From Solitalea canadensis DSM 3403 (lineage in GTDB: Bacteria; Bacteroidota; Bacteroidia; Sphingobacteriales; Sphingobacteriaceae): a stretch of DNA of 64,000 bases. A program made the translations under genes and the position numbers. Shown piece after piece: positions 1 through 9,191 of this stretch. The DNA is taken from NCBI RefSeq assembly GCF_000242635.2, contig NC_017770.1, positions 4,910,669-4,974,668 on the forward strand, written 5' to 3'. The notes beneath the pieces were generated by a model, which did no database searches, was not told the origin of the DNA, and saw only the letters and a list, made by a program, of their open reading frames with translations. The first letter of the stretch is position 1, and every line of letters starts with the position of its first letter.

Positions 1-182
1 AAAAAATAACTCAATTGATAAAATCCTTTATGGAAAGCCCTTTTAAGGGGATTGGGAAACCTGAGCCGTTAAAATATGGACTTGCCGGTTATTGGAGCCG
101 TAGAATTACAGCGGAGCACCGATTAGTTTACAAAGTTGACAATGATAAACTGATAATCATTGCACTTCGATTTCATTATTAG
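1..182 (+). CDS. yoeB: YoeB-type mRNA interferase toxin (3' end only)
   Basis: Partial gene cut by the window edge; the reading frame enters at base 3 and stops at TAG 180-182, leaving 59 codons. The visible part carries the YoeB C-terminal signature: GKPEPLK, then WSRRI, EHRLVY, and the terminal RFHY. In E. coli YoeB the WSRRI arginine and the last His-Tyr pair form the RNase active site, and both are present here. YoeB cleaves mRNA at the ribosome and is normally neutralised by a YefM antitoxin encoded just upstream, which would lie outside the window. A bidirectional hairpin follows before the convergent aldehyde dehydrogenase gene. Family assignment is firm; whether the missing 5' half is intact cannot be seen. 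Confidence 0.88.
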   Translation, partial: KITQLIKSFMESPFKGIGKPEPLKYGLAGYWSRRITAEHRLVYKVDNDKLIIIALRFHY

Positions 183-189
183 AAAAAAG

Positions 190-226
190 AATGCTAGCAA
201 AGAGTTTTTCTCCTTGCCAGCATTTT
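190..226. terminator. Bidirectional terminator hairpin between yoeB and the aldehyde dehydrogenase
   Basis: Imperfect dyad AATGCT.GCAA.GAG / CTC.TTGC.AGCATT around a T-rich loop. It has a T-rich tail on the plus strand and a run of A at 183-188 that reads as T on the minus strand. It sits between two convergent genes, 7 bases from each stop. Confidence 0.7.
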
Positions 227-231
227 AATAG

Positions 232-1776
232 CTACAAATCAAACTTAATTCCTTGTGCCAACGGCAAATCATCACCGTAATTTATGGTGTTAGTCTGGCG
301 TCGCATGTATACTTTCCATGCATCTGAGCCTGACTCACGACCTCCACCGGTTTCTTTTTCTCCTCCAAAAGCTCCTCCGATTTCTGCACCTGAAGTTCCA
401 ATATTGACGTTCGCAATTCCACAATCTGAACCTCCGTGCGATAAGAACTTTTCAGCTTCTCTCAGATGGGTAGTCATGATTGCTGATGATAGACCTTGAG
501 GAACACCATTTTGTAGTTCGATAGCTTCTTCAATGTTTTTATATTTCATTATGTACAAGATCGGAGCAAAAGTCTCATGCTGAACGATCTCATAATGGTT
601 TTCGGCTTCAAAAATAGCTGGTTTAACATAGCAACCCGATTCAAATCCGTTACCCGCTAAAACGCCACCCTCTACTACAATAGTTGCACCTTCACTTTTT
701 GCCTTTTCGATAGCATTTAGATATTGCTGAACCGCATCTTTGTCAATCAGCGGTCCAACATGGTTTGTTTCATCCAATGGGTTTCCGAAACGTAGTTGAG
801 TGTAGGCATTCGCTAGTTTGGTTTTAAATGCTTCGTAAACCGATTCATGAATAATTAAACGACGGGTTGTAGTACAACGTTGTCCGGCAGTACCAACTGC
901 ACCGAACACCACACCCGGTAATGCCATATTCAGATCTGCATGCTCAGAGATAATGATGGAGTTATTTCCTCCTAATTCCAACAAGCTTCTGCCCAAACGT
1001 TGACCAACAGCAGCTCCAACGGCTTTTCCCATACGAGTTGACCCAGTTGCCGACACCAATGGAACGCGGGTGTCATTCGACATTAATTCACCAATAGTGC
1101 GGTCGCCGATAATTAAGCAGGAAACGCCTTCTGCAATCCCATTTTTCTCAAAAACTTGTGCAGCAATTTTTTGACAAGCAATGGCTGTTAAAGGAGTTTT
1201 TTCTGACGGTTTCCAGATACAGACATCGCCACAAACCCAAGCTAAAGCTGCGTTCCAAGACCAAACGGCCACCGGAAAATTGAACGCTGAAATAATTCCT
1301 ACGATACCAAGTGGATGGTACTGTTCATACATACGATGGCGCGAACGCTCCGAGTGCATTGTTAGTCCATATAACTGACGAGATAGCCCTACCGCAAAGT
1401 CACAGATATCGATCATTTCTTGTACTTCACCATAACCCTCTTGCAAGCTTTTTCCCATTTCGTAAGAAACAAGCGCTCCCAATGCTTTTTTCTTAGCACG
1501 TAATTCCTCTCCGATTTGTCTCACGATTTCCCCTCTCTTAGGCGCAGGAACTAATCGCCATGTTTTGAATGCTTGTTGAGCTGTTTTAACCACGTGGTCA
1601 TAATCTCCGGCAGATGCAAAAGAGGCAGTAGCTATCGTTTTTCCATCAACAGGAGATACTATCGTTTTTGAGGTTTCACCGTCACCAGTAGCCCAGTTCA
1701 AACCAGTGCTCCAAGCCGGATTATGCGCAGTAATTTTTAATTCTTCCAGAATGGAAGGGATATCAATAAGGTTCAT
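232..1776 (-). CDS. ALDH7-family aldehyde dehydrogenase (probable L-aminoadipate-semialdehyde dehydrogenase)
   Basis: A 514-residue NAD(P)-dependent aldehyde dehydrogenase, full length for the family. The catalytic cysteine is Cys301 in GTAGQRCTTTRR, the general base is Glu267 in LLELGG, and the cofactor-site motif FNFP is at 165-168. The overall sequence resembles ALDH7/antiquitin, which oxidises alpha-aminoadipate semialdehyde in lysine degradation. That substrate is inferred from family resemblance, not seen here. It stands alone on the minus strand, convergent with yoeB, with about 370 bp of repeat-rich DNA upstream. It could act on other semialdehydes (betaine aldehyde is a known side activity). 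Cytoplasmic; no signal peptide. Confidence 0.87.
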   Translation of the reverse strand: MNLIDIPSILEELKITAHNPAWSTGLNWATGDGETSKTIVSPVDGKTIATASFASAGDYDHVVKTAQQAFKTWRLVPAPKRGEIVRQIGEELRAKKKALGALVSYEMGKSLQEGYGEVQEMIDICDFAVGLSRQLYGLTMHSERSRHRMYEQYHPLGIVGIISAFNFPVAVWSWNAALAWVCGDVCIWKPSEKTPLTAIACQKIAAQVFEKNGIAEGVSCLIIGDRTIGELMSNDTRVPLVSATGSTRMGKAVGAAVGQRLGRSLLELGGNNSIIISEHADLNMALPGVVFGAVGTAGQRCTTTRRLIIHESVYEAFKTKLANAYTQLRFGNPLDETNHVGPLIDKDAVQQYLNAIEKAKSEGATIVVEGGVLAGNGFESGCYVKPAIFEAENHYEIVQHETFAPILYIMKYKNIEEAIELQNGVPQGLSSAIMTTHLREAEKFLSHGGSDCGIANVNIGTSGAEIGGAFGGEKETGGGRESGSDAWKVYMRRQTNTINYGDDLPLAQGIKFDL

Positions 1777-1814
1777 AAAATTCTATCGGTTTAGGGTAAA
1801 AATATCAATATTAG

Positions 1815-2112
1815 TTCATAGTTCATAGATCATGGATCATGGATTTGGTTGATAGTCCATAGTCAATAGTCAATAGTCAATAGTCCATAGTCCATGGTTT
1901 CTTGTATAATTGAAATAAAGGTTGAATAAAAAATATGCAAAGGCTCCTGGTTCATGACTGTCGACTCAAGACTGTTAACACGGTTTCTTGTAAAATTGAA
2001 ATAAAGGTTGATTAAAAATTATGCAAAGACTCCAGGCTCATGACTCAAGACTGTCTACTATGGACCATGGTCCAATTTCCCCCCATGATCTATGAACTAT
2101 GATCCATGAACT
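1815..2112. repeat. Compound intergenic repeat cluster (CCATAGTC and GACTCAAGACT families)
   Basis: This gap between the aldehyde dehydrogenase and the phosphatase holds no gene. From 1815 to 1895 it is a near-tandem run of 9-10 bp units of the type CATAGTC/CATGGATC. From 2058 to 2112 the same family returns in the opposite sense (ATGGACCATGG, CTATGAACTATG), so the two ends can pair. Between them lie two copies of an approximately 75-80 bp unit carrying GACTCAAGACT. There is no spacer/repeat regularity of a CRISPR kind. Confidence 0.75.
1896..2054. repeat. Tandem duplication of a 75-80 bp unit
   Basis: Copy 1 (1896-1975) and copy 2 (1982-2054) both begin GGTTTCTTGTA, continue ATTGAAATAAAGGTTGA, then ATGCAAAG.CTCC, and end CTCAAGACTGT. 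By eye they agree at most positions, with a few substitutions and a short deletion in copy 2. The unit ends in the GACTCAAGACT motif found elsewhere in the window. Confidence 0.75.
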
Positions 2113-2137
2113 ATTAACCATAATCTCAACATTCTAC

Positions 2138-2145
2138 TATCTTTG
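2138..2145 (+). promoter_or_regulatory. Bacteroidota -7 promoter box (TATCTTTG)
   Basis: Exact match to TAnnTTTG, ending 4 bases before the ATG of the phosphatase gene. No clear -33 TTTG at the usual spacing. If used, the transcript would be leaderless or nearly so. Confidence 0.5.
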
Positions 2146-2149
2146 CAGC

Positions 2150-2602
2150 ATGAAAATTTTGATGGTTTGTTTGGGCAATATTTGCCGATCGCCGATGGCA
2201 GAAGGCATTATGCGTGATCTGATCAGGAAGAATAATTTAAATTGGGAAGTTGATTCTTGTGGTACGGGAAGCTGGCACATTGGCGAAGCTCCAGATAAAC
2301 GTGCTCAACGCACAGCACAAAGCTTTGGCGTGGATATAACCAGTTTGCGGGCGCGACAATTTTCGATAGCTGATTTTAATGAGTTCGACCGTATTTATGT
2401 AATGGATACATCTAACCATCAAAATGTATTAAAAATGGCTCCAGACGAGCAAAGTAGGCAGAAAGTTGATCTTTTGCTAAACTCATGTATGCCCGGAGAA
2501 AATTGTGAAGTGGCTGATCCTTGGTTTGATGAATCGTTGTTTATTCCGGTTTATAAGCAAATTGAGCAGGCCTGCCAGAAAATAATAGAAAGTAATAGAT
2601 AA
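2150..2602 (+). CDS. Low-molecular-weight protein-tyrosine phosphatase
   Basis: A 150-residue cytoplasmic phosphatase, standard length. The P-loop CX5R is Cys7-LGNIC-Arg13-Ser14 at the N-terminus, and the general-acid Asp is Asp123 in VADPWFD. The ATG at 2150 was chosen over the in-frame ATG at 2099 because the family begins directly before the P-loop strand, and the extra 17 codons read through repeat DNA and the -7 box. Family members dephosphorylate phosphotyrosine, often on bacterial tyrosine kinases that control polysaccharide export. No kinase gene is visible nearby, so the substrate is unknown. hisS follows 20 bp downstream and may be co-transcribed. Confidence 0.92.
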   Translation: MKILMVCLGNICRSPMAEGIMRDLIRKNNLNWEVDSCGTGSWHIGEAPDKRAQRTAQSFGVDITSLRARQFSIADFNEFDRIYVMDTSNHQNVLKMAPDEQSRQKVDLLLNSCMPGENCEVADPWFDESLFIPVYKQIEQACQKIIESNR

Positions 2603-2622
2603 GCTAATAAGTAATACAGATA

Positions 2623-3984
2623 ATGAAACCAAGTATCCCAAAAGGAACACGTGATTTTTCCCCGATTGAAGTAGCTCGCAGAACCTATATATTCGATACC
2701 ATTAAGAGAGTGTTTCAAAAATACGGCTATCAGCCTATTGAAACTCCTGTAATGGAAAACCTTAGCACCCTTACCGGAAAGTATGGGGAAGAAGGTGATC
2801 AGTTGATCTTTAAAGTGTTGAACTCAGGTGACTTTTTGTCGAAGGTTGATGCTCAAAAATTAGAAGCAAAGAATTCAAAGTCAGTTACCTTTGATATTTC
2901 TGAAAAAGCCCTTCGCTATGATTTAACAGTTCCATTTGCTAGGTATGTGGTAATGCATCAGAACGAAATCGCAATGCCATTTAAACGTTACCAGGTTCAG
3001 CCTGTTTGGCGTGCTGATAGGCCTCAGAAAGGACGCTATCGCGAGTTTTACCAATGCGATGCCGATGTGGTTGGGTCTGAGTCATTATTGAATGAAGCAG
3101 AGTTTGTTTGTATTTACGATGAAGCCCTTTCAAACCTTGGCCTGCAAGATTTTTCCATCAAGATCAATAATCGTAAAATCTTAACTGGTATAGCTGAGAT
3201 TATTGGTAAACCAGAGTTAATCGTTGATATGACAGTTGCCATCGATAAACTGGATAAGATCGGTTATGATGGTGTGGTGAAAGAGTTAATAGAGCGAGGA
3301 TTTACCGAAAGTGATGTAGAAGTTCTTCGACCGTTTATTGAGCTGAAAGGATCTAATGAAGAAAAATTAGCCGTTTTAAAGCAAAGCCTCGCAAACTCTC
3401 CAACCGGAAAAAAAGGTATTGAAGAGCTGGAAACCATATTTTCCTATTTAACATCTTTTAAGCTAAATAAAGCAACTGTTGAGTTGGATATTACCTTAGC
3501 CCGTGGATTGAATTACTATACAGGAGCCATTTTTGAGGTAAAATCTAACGAAGTTCAGATGGGGTCAATCGGTGGCGGTGGTCGCTACGATGATCTTACA
3601 GGTATGTTTGGTCTAAAAGGAGTAACAGGCGCAGGTATTTCATTTGGAGCTGACCGTATTTACGACGTGATGCTTGAGTTAAATTTGTTCCCTGAAAGTG
3701 CAGTTACTTCAACCAAGGTGTTATTAACCAATTTTGATGCCGCAGCAGAGAAATATGCACTTCCTATACTGGTGCAACTAAGGACTAATGATATTAATAC
3801 TGAATTGTATCCGGCTTCAGCGAAATTGCAAAAGCAAATGAAATATGCTGATGCCAAACAAATTCCGTTTGTTGTTTTAATCGGAGAGGAAGAAATGCAA
3901 TCAGGTAAGCTTACCTTAAAAAATATGCAAAGCGGTGAGCAGGAGAAGCTAAGTGTAGAAGAGATAATTAAAAAACTAAAATAA
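2623..3984 (+). CDS. hisS: Histidyl-tRNA synthetase
   Basis: A 453-residue class II aminoacyl-tRNA synthetase that charges tRNA-His. Motif 1 region is near residues 30-45. Motif 2 spans about 128-146 and contains the [14 protein letters not shown] signature. The histidine-A peptide ARGLNYYTG is at 293-301, and the motif 3 region GGGGRYDDL follows at about 317, later [10 protein letters not shown]. The C-terminal anticodon-binding domain is complete. The gene lies 20 bp after the tyrosine phosphatase gene and is followed within 7 bp by a long dyad repeat that could act as a terminator. No anomaly seen. Confidence 0.96.
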   Translation: MKPSIPKGTRDFSPIEVARRTYIFDTIKRVFQKYGYQPIETPVMENLSTLTGKYGEEGDQLIFKVLNSGDFLSKVDAQKLEAKNSKSVTFDISEKALRYDLTVPFARYVVMHQNEIAMPFKRYQVQPVWRADRPQKGRYREFYQCDADVVGSESLLNEAEFVCIYDEALSNLGLQDFSIKINNRKILTGIAEIIGKPELIVDMTVAIDKLDKIGYDGVVKELIERGFTESDVEVLRPFIELKGSNEEKLAVLKQSLANSPTGKKGIEELETIFSYLTSFKLNKATVELDITLARGLNYYTGAIFEVKSNEVQMGSIGGGGRYDDLTGMFGLKGVTGAGISFGADRIYDVMLELNLFPESAVTSTKVLLTNFDAAAEKYALPILVQLRTNDINTELYPASAKLQKQMKYADAKQIPFVVLIGEEEMQSGKLTLKNMQSGEQEKLSVEEIIKKLK

Positions 3985-3990
3985 AGGATC

Positions 3991-4046
3991 ACGCAAAGCC
4001 GCGAAGGAGCAAAGTATTATTCTTTGTGCCTTCGCGGCTTTGCGGT
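3991..4046. repeat. CGCAAAG-family dyad, 23-bp arms, between convergent hisS and DUF58 gene
   Basis: The left arm at 3992-4014 begins CGCAAAGCCGCGAAGG and the right arm at 4022-4044 ends CCTTCGCGGCTTTGCG. The two arms pair over 23 bp except for a short internal mismatch. It starts 7 bp after the hisS stop. Related copies are at 12047, 16655, 53463 and, as a single arm, 63165. It may double as a bidirectional terminator. Confidence 0.8.
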
Positions 4047-4054
4047 TAAAACCC

Positions 4055-5386
4055 TTATATCAGGCCTCTTGATTTAAATTCAAGGTATTTATTCAGCGTA
4101 TTTACTGTCAGTTTTGACGGAGGTGTTAACACTGTATGAATTCCGTGTTGATTAAGCTCTTTAACGATTAATTTCTTGTCGTAAGAGAACTTTTCAGCAA
4201 TTGTTTTAAGGTAAATATCCTCTGTGTTTTCCGGTTTAGAGTCGAGTAATTCCTCCAATTCTGTATTTTCAAAGAATACCACTAACAACAAGTGATGTTT
4301 AGCCAGGCGTTGTAAGTAAGGCAATTGTCTGCGCATTCCTGCCCGACTTTCAAAGTTCGTAAACAGCACCAGTAAACTGCGCTGATTAATATTTAACCGG
4401 ATATTGGCAAACAAAGACTCATAATCAGACTCCTGGTAATTGGTACGCTGGTTATAAAGTAATTCCAAGATATGCTGTAGATGCACCGGCTTTTTGTCGG
4501 CTTTCAATACACTGCTGATTCTGCTTGAGAAGGTGATGATTCCGGCTTTATCTCCCTTTATCATTGCCGAATTAGCAAGTACCAGCGATGCATTGATAGA
4601 ATAATCCAATAAGCTCAATCCCTCAAAAGGCATCTTCATTGCACGCCCTTTGTCAATGATGCAATACACCTGTTGCGATTTTTCATCCTGATAGTTATTA
4701 ACCATCAGAGACGATTTGCGCGCAGTGGCCTTCCAGTTAATAGTTCGGGTGTCATCGCCTGGTACATAAGCTTTGATTTGCTCAAACTCCGAACTATGAC
4801 CTATTCTACGAATCCGTTTAATACCTATTTCCTGTAACCGGTTGGAGATAGCCAATAATTCATACTTCCGCATTTGAATGAATGACGGATAAACTGGTAC
4901 TGTTTTCCCTTGTTCAAAGCGGAATCGGCGACGAGCCAATCCAATTATCGAAGAAATGAAAATGTTAATGGCCCCAAATTCATATTCGCCCCGTTTTACA
5001 GGTCGAAGTAGATATTTTAATTTTTTTGTCTGCCCCTTTTTTAATGATTCTTTAAAAAGAGCGTCCCTTTTCTGAAACTGATGAGGGATCTCATCAATCA
5101 CCTTTACGTTTACACTGAAATTGTATTTGTTTTCTAAATACAGAATGATCTCATTTTCGCTTCCATTTGACAACTTTTCAGCCATGAAACGACGACTGAA
5201 AAAAGCCTCTTTAATGCTGAATAAGGAGATGAAATCAATGGCTGTTAAAAGGATGAAAATGGCAAAAAGAAGCTTTGCCGGTATAAATAATACCGGGATA
5301 AAAAAAGCAATAACAAACAATAATCCGCAGGCTATTAAGGCGGCGAAAAATCTATTGCTCAAGTATAAATCCTTGATAAAACGCAC
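4055..5386 (-). CDS. DUF58 domain protein
   Basis: A 443-residue membrane-associated protein. Two N-terminal membrane segments (about residues 11-29 and 31-55) are followed by a beta-rich region. The DUF58 core has the signature YVPGDDTRTINWKATARK at about 207-224, and a vWA-like C-terminal part follows. It starts with GTG at 5386-5384, sharing one base with the TAG stop of the upstream MoxR gene (TAGTG), which points to translational coupling. DUF58/MoxR pairs are thought to work as chaperone-like units for maturation or insertion of partner proteins. The client here is not known. It ends the minus-strand cluster that begins at 10185. Confidence 0.88.
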   Translation of the reverse strand: MRFIKDLYLSNRFFAALIACGLLFVIAFFIPVLFIPAKLLFAIFILLTAIDFISLFSIKEAFFSRRFMAEKLSNGSENEIILYLENKYNFSVNVKVIDEIPHQFQKRDALFKESLKKGQTKKLKYLLRPVKRGEYEFGAINIFISSIIGLARRRFRFEQGKTVPVYPSFIQMRKYELLAISNRLQEIGIKRIRRIGHSSEFEQIKAYVPGDDTRTINWKATARKSSLMVNNYQDEKSQQVYCIIDKGRAMKMPFEGLSLLDYSINASLVLANSAMIKGDKAGIITFSSRISSVLKADKKPVHLQHILELLYNQRTNYQESDYESLFANIRLNINQRSLLVLFTNFESRAGMRRQLPYLQRLAKHHLLLVVFFENTELEELLDSKPENTEDIYLKTIAEKFSYDKKLIVKELNQHGIHTVLTPPSKLTVNTLNKYLEFKSRGLI

Positions 5387-6360
5387 TATCTCGGAACTTC
5401 AAGTTTTTGAACAATGAGTTTAATAATATCATCAGCGGTGGCGCCCTCCATTTCTTTTTCTGGAGAAAGAATGATGCGGTGGCGCAAAACCGGATAAGCC
5501 AATTCCTGAATATCTTCAGGTGTTACGAAATCCCTTCCTCTGATTGCTGCTAATGCTTTTGATGCATTTAGGATAGCGACAGAAGCTCTTGGTGAAGCTC
5601 CCAGGTACAGAAATTTGTTATCACGTGTACTGTTAACGATTTGAGCAATATACTCGATCAATTTTGGTTCAACGTGCACCTGACGGATCTTCTCTCGCAA
5701 AAAGGCAATCGTATTTGAGTCTAAAACCGAAGAAATTTCATCCAGTTTATTGGCAAAACCTGTGTGATGACCATTTAAAATTAGGATCTCTTCAGCTAAA
5801 GAAGGGTATTTTACCTCGATCTTAAAAATAAAACGATCCAATTGTGCTTCTGGTAAACGATATGTTCCTTCCTGGTCAATTGGGTTTTGGGTTGCCATTA
5901 CCAAAAAAGGAAATGCCATCGGATAGGTTATGCCGTCATTTGTTACCTGACGCTCCTCCATTACTTCAAATAATGCAGCTTGAGTTTTTGCAGGTGAACG
6001 GTTGATCTCGTCAATTAGAATAATATTAGAGAATATTGGACCTTGCTTAAACTCAAAATTAGAGGCTGACGGATTAAAAACGGATGTTCCTAAGACATCA
6101 GATGGCATTAAATCAGGAGTAAATTGAATACGGCTGAAATTAGATTTAATGGTTTTAGCCATCAATTTAGCTGTAAGCGTTTTAGCTACTCCCGGAACAC
6201 CTTCAATAAGTACGTGTCCATCAGCAAAAATTGCTGTAATGAGTAATTCGATGAACTTTTCTTGGCCAACAATTACCTTGGCTAGTTCTTCTTTTATTTT
6301 AGAAACGCTTTGATTCAATTGTTCAAAGTCGATGCGATTTTGAAATGTTGTTTCTTCCAT
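5386..6360 (-). CDS. MoxR-type AAA+ ATPase
   Basis: A 324-residue AAA+ ATPase of the MoxR class. Walker A is GVPGVAKT at 54-61 and Walker B is IILIDEIN at 113-120; sensor and C-terminal lid regions follow. Proteins of this class are found next to DUF58/vWA proteins and are believed to drive metal insertion or remodelling of partner complexes. It lies 53 bp downstream of the DUF4350 gene and is fused by a one-base overlap to the DUF58 gene. The genomic signature RDD-SpoIIM-DUF4129-DUF4350-MoxR-DUF58 recurs in several phyla; its physiological role remains undefined. Cytoplasmic. Confidence 0.93.
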   Translation of the reverse strand: MEETTFQNRIDFEQLNQSVSKIKEELAKVIVGQEKFIELLITAIFADGHVLIEGVPGVAKTLTAKLMAKTIKSNFSRIQFTPDLMPSDVLGTSVFNPSASNFEFKQGPIFSNIILIDEINRSPAKTQAALFEVMEERQVTNDGITYPMAFPFLVMATQNPIDQEGTYRLPEAQLDRFIFKIEVKYPSLAEEILILNGHHTGFANKLDEISSVLDSNTIAFLREKIRQVHVEPKLIEYIAQIVNSTRDNKFLYLGASPRASVAILNASKALAAIRGRDFVTPEDIQELAYPVLRHRIILSPEKEMEGATADDIIKLIVQKLEVPR

Positions 6361-6413
6361 TGGTCTTTATGTCTCTACTAACTGCAGAATCAGCTTTCAC
6401 CTTTTCGCGGTTG

Positions 6414-7589
6414 TTATTTCTTTACAAATTCGAAAAATTCTTCAATTAAATCGTTTAGCAAAAGCAGATCAGCTTCTGATAATAGGTATTCTTCGGGACG
6501 CGATTTGATCCAGCGGATCATTTCAAATAACTGTTTGGTTTTAACTTTGTCCCAACCAGTTTTTTCAGCAATATGCTCAATAAATTCATCATCAATTACA
6601 TTGGTTCTCTCAAAAAACTTGGTTCTTATAAATTCAAGCAAATAATTGATCTTTTTTAAAGCAGCATCATGATGGTCGCCTTTGTTAAAGTATAAGGCTC
6701 CAACAACCTTGGTAAATTCTAAGGTATTATTAGGTAAAGGTGTAATAATGGGAATAATCCGCTGGCGACGTTTACTTTCAAAAATAATGAAGATAATAAT
6801 CCCCAATATCATGATGTAGTAAGCCCATTTTAGCGATGGATGTTCCATTAAAACTCTGAAGACATCATCTTCTCCAACTCGTCCTTGTTTGGTGTATTCA
6901 TCCCAGATCACCTGTTTTATCGGCAAATAAGAAAGGCATTGGAAAGCGTAATCCTTGGTCGCATTGTCGAGTACAAAGTAATTGGAGAAAGCGGTAGAAT
7001 TAACATTCAAGTAAACATGACCTTTTCCATGTTTTATTTTCACAAAGTCGGGTTTGCCGGATGATTTTCTACCCAAAACGACTGTTGTTTTGTGATTTAA
7101 CGAGTCAAAAAAACTATTTTCTCTGGGCGAGATAAACTTAAAATTTCTTCCTTTGCCAACATTTAATAGTTTGGTTACGTATTGTTTTTCCTCAAAATCG
7201 GCGCCGGTATGAACTTTTAAGGTGTCAGCAAAAGGGCCATTAAAGGTTGTTGCTGCAATAAATAAATCATTCCCTTTAGCAACGAATTTTAAAAGTTCTT
7301 TGGTGTCATTTTCATCGGCAGCAAAATAACTGGTAACGAAAATGTAATTTCCCTTGTTGTTATTGGTTTCTGTAAGTTGGTTAAATGCAGGCAAGCGACT
7401 TGAAGAAATGGATTGTTTCGGAAACACATCCTTCAACAGCTCAAAAGTTGCATAGGAGCCAAACGGTATCTTATCCTTATTTGATAAGGTAATTCTCCAA
7501 TCGATTGGTTTCGGACGATAATATTCAATTAGCCCAAACGCAATAATCATGGCCGCAAGAATGGCAATATATTTACGGTTTCCTTTCAT
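6414..7589 (-). CDS. DUF4350 domain membrane protein
   Basis: A 391-residue protein with an N-terminal membrane segment (about residues 7-23), a long extracytoplasmic region resembling the glutamine-amidotransferase-like DUF4350 fold, and a second membrane segment near 255-272 (YYIMILGIIIFIIF). A basic, helical cytoplasmic tail follows. It lies 2 bp downstream of the DUF4129 gene and 53 bp upstream of moxR, so it is part of the same transcription unit. No catalytic residues can be assigned. Function unknown; assignment rests on architecture and gene order. Confidence 0.8.
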   Translation of the reverse strand: MKGNRKYIAILAAMIIAFGLIEYYRPKPIDWRITLSNKDKIPFGSYATFELLKDVFPKQSISSSRLPAFNQLTETNNNKGNYIFVTSYFAADENDTKELLKFVAKGNDLFIAATTFNGPFADTLKVHTGADFEEKQYVTKLLNVGKGRNFKFISPRENSFFDSLNHKTTVVLGRKSSGKPDFVKIKHGKGHVYLNVNSTAFSNYFVLDNATKDYAFQCLSYLPIKQVIWDEYTKQGRVGEDDVFRVLMEHPSLKWAYYIMILGIIIFIIFESKRRQRIIPIITPLPNNTLEFTKVVGALYFNKGDHHDAALKKINYLLEFIRTKFFERTNVIDDEFIEHIAEKTGWDKVKTKQLFEMIRWIKSRPEEYLLSEADLLLLNDLIEEFFEFVKK

Positions 7590-7591
7590 AG

Positions 7592-8323
7592 TCAGATGAT
7601 TTGTTGATGAAAGGATAAAAACGATTGTCGAATAGCGTTAAATTCATTTTCAGCCAGATCGAACTCTCCGTACCAAACAAATTCGAATTGATGTGTCATT
7701 TGCTGAAAACCCTCTTTCAGATGCAATGCAGATAGCTCTGTGATATAATTATGGTTAGTTTTTTCAGGCTTCCAGGTAATCATGGAACGGTTGTTCAATT
7801 CTTTTAATGTTTTTAGGTAGTACAAACGAACTGCCAAGCGGAAGTTTCTGTTATCAATGGCATCGGCAATTAATTTGTCAAAATCCATTATCCTTACATC
7901 TTCATGTAGGGTTTCATAAGGAAGATCGATATCTGCACTCCTTCTGCTAAATAATGCAGTCAGGTTAATTCCCAGCAATTTTAAAATAACAAAAGTAGCT
8001 GTACCGGCAATAATAAGAATGAAAACATATTGCCAGAAGTTACCGTAATTTAGTCCTGAAAATAATCTATCAAACAATCTGTAAACCCATTGCCAGAATT
8101 TCCCCCACCAATCGGTTTGAGGTGCAATGTCTTTTTTATACTGAAACTCGGGGTCAGAGTTGAACTTCTCAATACTTGAGTTTAAAGGCAACCGTGTTAA
8201 AACCCGAGTTGTATCGTTGGGGCATGAAATAGCCGGAGAGGCCGATGCGAATCCGGCACTGGTTCTTACTGCTGTTAAAAGAATTAAAAGAAATAATACT
8301 CTAAAAGTCGCCTTCATTATCAT
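7592..8323 (-). CDS. DUF4129 domain protein
   Basis: A 243-residue protein with an N-terminal signal or membrane segment (about residues 3-25), a tryptophan-rich juxtamembrane stretch, and a membrane segment at about 96-117. A cytoplasmic C-terminal DUF4129 domain follows, in which RLAVRLYYLKTL and the YGEF region are recognisable. Its start overlaps the end of the upstream membrane gene by 23 bp; a second ATG two codons in is equally plausible. Function is not established for the family; it co-occurs with MoxR/DUF58 and transglutaminase-like proteins. Confidence 0.8.
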   Translation of the reverse strand: MIMKATFRVLFLLILLTAVRTSAGFASASPAISCPNDTTRVLTRLPLNSSIEKFNSDPEFQYKKDIAPQTDWWGKFWQWVYRLFDRLFSGLNYGNFWQYVFILIIAGTATFVILKLLGINLTALFSRRSADIDLPYETLHEDVRIMDFDKLIADAIDNRNFRLAVRLYYLKTLKELNNRSMITWKPEKTNHNYITELSALHLKEGFQQMTHQFEFVWYGEFDLAENEFNAIRQSFLSFHQQII

Positions 8324-9191
8324 TAATGGGTTGACTTTTGCCTAATTTATCTACTTCTTCCAATAACCCAACACCTTCTTTACGTTCAACAAGGTTGAAA
8401 TATTGAAAAGCCATTGCCAAAGCTGAGAGTGAGTATAGCAGTACTGTTCCGACAGTGGAAATGACTGTGCTGATAATAAAAAAGAAATTGTTAGAATCAT
8501 TTACCTCACCAACATGGAAAGCTTTTGCAAATGTGATAATATAAAGTGGAACATTAAAAACCACACCCATCATTCCTTGTATCATTGAAATAATGAAAAT
8601 GAGACCAAATGTCGACCACCATTTTCCACGGATCAAGTAAATACATCGCGATATTAATTCGAAAACGTCGATTTTTTCCATCGCAATAATGATCAAGGCT
8701 AGTTGAAATGCAACGGCGAGGTAAATACCTGGAATAAGGAACACCAAGGAGGCAAGCATCATAGTGATACCAAGTACAATTATCGCAAAGAATGAAAAGA
8801 AAAACTTCTGTTTTACATGCTCCCAAACCATATCCGTAGTAATAGGTCTGTTTTTATCTTCTAAATAAGCGACCAAATAGCCATAAACCGACTGGAAAAC
8901 AAGGATAAATGAAATGATCAGAAACAAAATCGCGAGGAAATAGTTCGGATTAAAAAGGTCTCTGAAGATATTATAGTTGCCAATTGTTTCTGATGGATTT
9001 TCATTCAAAGCAAAGTCCATAAACCTTGACTGATGTAATCCCATGAAAATTCCACCTAATAAGGAGGTAGGTCCGGCTATAAACAACAGACTTCTGAACA
9101 ATGGTTTAAAGTTCTGTTGGAGAAAAGTAAAGACCGCATTTATCTTCTGCCCAAAATCACGTTCCTCTCTTAAATTAATCTTGTACTGCAT
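8301..9191 (-). CDS. Multi-pass membrane protein of the RDD/SpoIIM/MoxR cluster
   Basis: A 296-residue integral membrane protein with about six hydrophobic segments (for example FRSLLFIAGPTSLLGGIF, YFLAILFLIISFILVF and FFAIIVLGITMMLASLVFLIPGIYL). It resembles the glycerophosphodiester-phosphodiesterase membrane-domain type found at this position in similar clusters. It has no enzymatic motif. It overlaps the SpoIIM-like gene upstream by 17 bp and the DUF4129 gene downstream by 23 bp, which indicates tight co-translation. Function unknown. Confidence 0.72.
   Translation of the reverse strand: MQYKINLREERDFGQKINAVFTFLQQNFKPLFRSLLFIAGPTSLLGGIFMGLHQSRFMDFALNENPSETIGNYNIFRDLFNPNYFLAILFLIISFILVFQSVYGYLVAYLEDKNRPITTDMVWEHVKQKFFFSFFAIIVLGITMMLASLVFLIPGIYLAVAFQLALIIIAMEKIDVFELISRCIYLIRGKWWSTFGLIFIISMIQGMMGVVFNVPLYIITFAKAFHVGEVNDSNNFFFIISTVISTVGTVLLYSLSALAMAFQYFNLVERKEGVGLLEEVDKLGKSQPINDNEGDF

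Noticed and set aside
1815-1895. Near-tandem short repeats that look like a CRISPR array
   Set aside because: The units are 9-10 bp with no unique spacers of constant length and no cas genes in the window. They belong to a dyad-repeat family found in other gaps.
2099-2149. Upstream ATG extending the tyrosine phosphatase by 17 residues
   Set aside because: The extension reads through repeat DNA and the -7 promoter box; the P-loop family begins at the ATG at 2150.
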